Assembly (NCBI GenBank): GCA_002348185.1
Contig: DDYW01000172.1
Span: 1 to 6,815 of the forward strand
Reading direction: 5' to 3'
From: Candidatus Hydrogenedentes bacterium UBA2224
Lineage (GTDB): Bacteria; Hydrogenedentota; Hydrogenedentia; Hydrogenedentales; SLHB01
DNA length: 6,815 nt
In this document: one piece after another, positions 6,779 to 6,815 of the stretch
Position numbering within the stretch: position 1 is the stretch's first letter
Layout of the letters: every line of letters begins with the position of its first letter
The notes under the pieces: model-generated
The model's input: the letters and a program-made list of their open reading frames with translations, nothing else
Database searches by the model: none
What the model was told of the DNA's origin: nothing
Program-made: the position numbers and the translations under genes

Positions 6779-6815
6779 CGGCCCGTCCGGATCGAACGGG
6801 GACACGTTGTCGCGC

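Noticed and set aside
6708..6815. An open frame starting at ATGA over the czcA stop and running off the right edge
   Set aside because: The start-stop overlap is attractive, but the 36 codons are Gly/Arg-rich, there is no good ribosome binding site, and the frame crosses the GC hairpin. Sequence to the right would decide.

Overview
The window holds one complete heavy-metal efflux operon of the CzcCBA/CusCBA type (HME-RND, tripartite). All genes are on the + strand and tightly packed. The DNA is GC-rich with strongly GC-ending codons. The signal peptides, outer-membrane channel and periplasmic adaptor show a diderm (Gram-negative) bacterium. No marker gene fixes the phylum. The 9-bp GGTCCTAT-type tandem repeat at the left edge reminds me of noncoding repeats in environmental genomes around Planctomycetes, Lentisphaerae and Hydrogenedentes, but that is an unverified impression.

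Layout: 1-70 is a degenerate 9-bp tandem repeat. 71-188 is a noncoding leader with an imperfect hairpin and a possible sigma70-like promoter. 189-620 encodes a 143-residue secreted cysteine-rich protein of unknown function. 621-723 is a short gap ending in a strong ribosome binding site. 724-2247 is the outer-membrane factor (CzcC-like). 2237-3568 is the membrane fusion protein (CzcB-like), whose start overlaps the czcC end by 11 bp. 3604-6711 is the RND pump (CzcA-like), starting at GTG. 6712-6815 is a tail with a GC-rich hairpin and no convincing gene.

Working together: the pump takes metal ions from the periplasm or cytoplasm using the proton gradient. The adaptor, with a histidine-rich N-terminal tail, links pump to channel. 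The outer-membrane protein releases the ions outside. The small Cys/His protein sits where czcI sits in Cupriavidus metallidurans, so it may be a periplasmic metal-binding or sensing accessory; this is inference. The pump has an unusual mix of signatures: a CusA-like transmembrane-4 motif, no CusA methionine triad, and a His-Pro-His-Pro segment in its periplasmic porter domain. I favour divalent cations (Zn, Co, Ni, Cd) over Cu/Ag but cannot name the metal. No regulator is visible in the window.

The three main genes belong to a well-known system. The least described parts are the small cysteine-rich protein, the left-edge repeat and the mixed pump signature.
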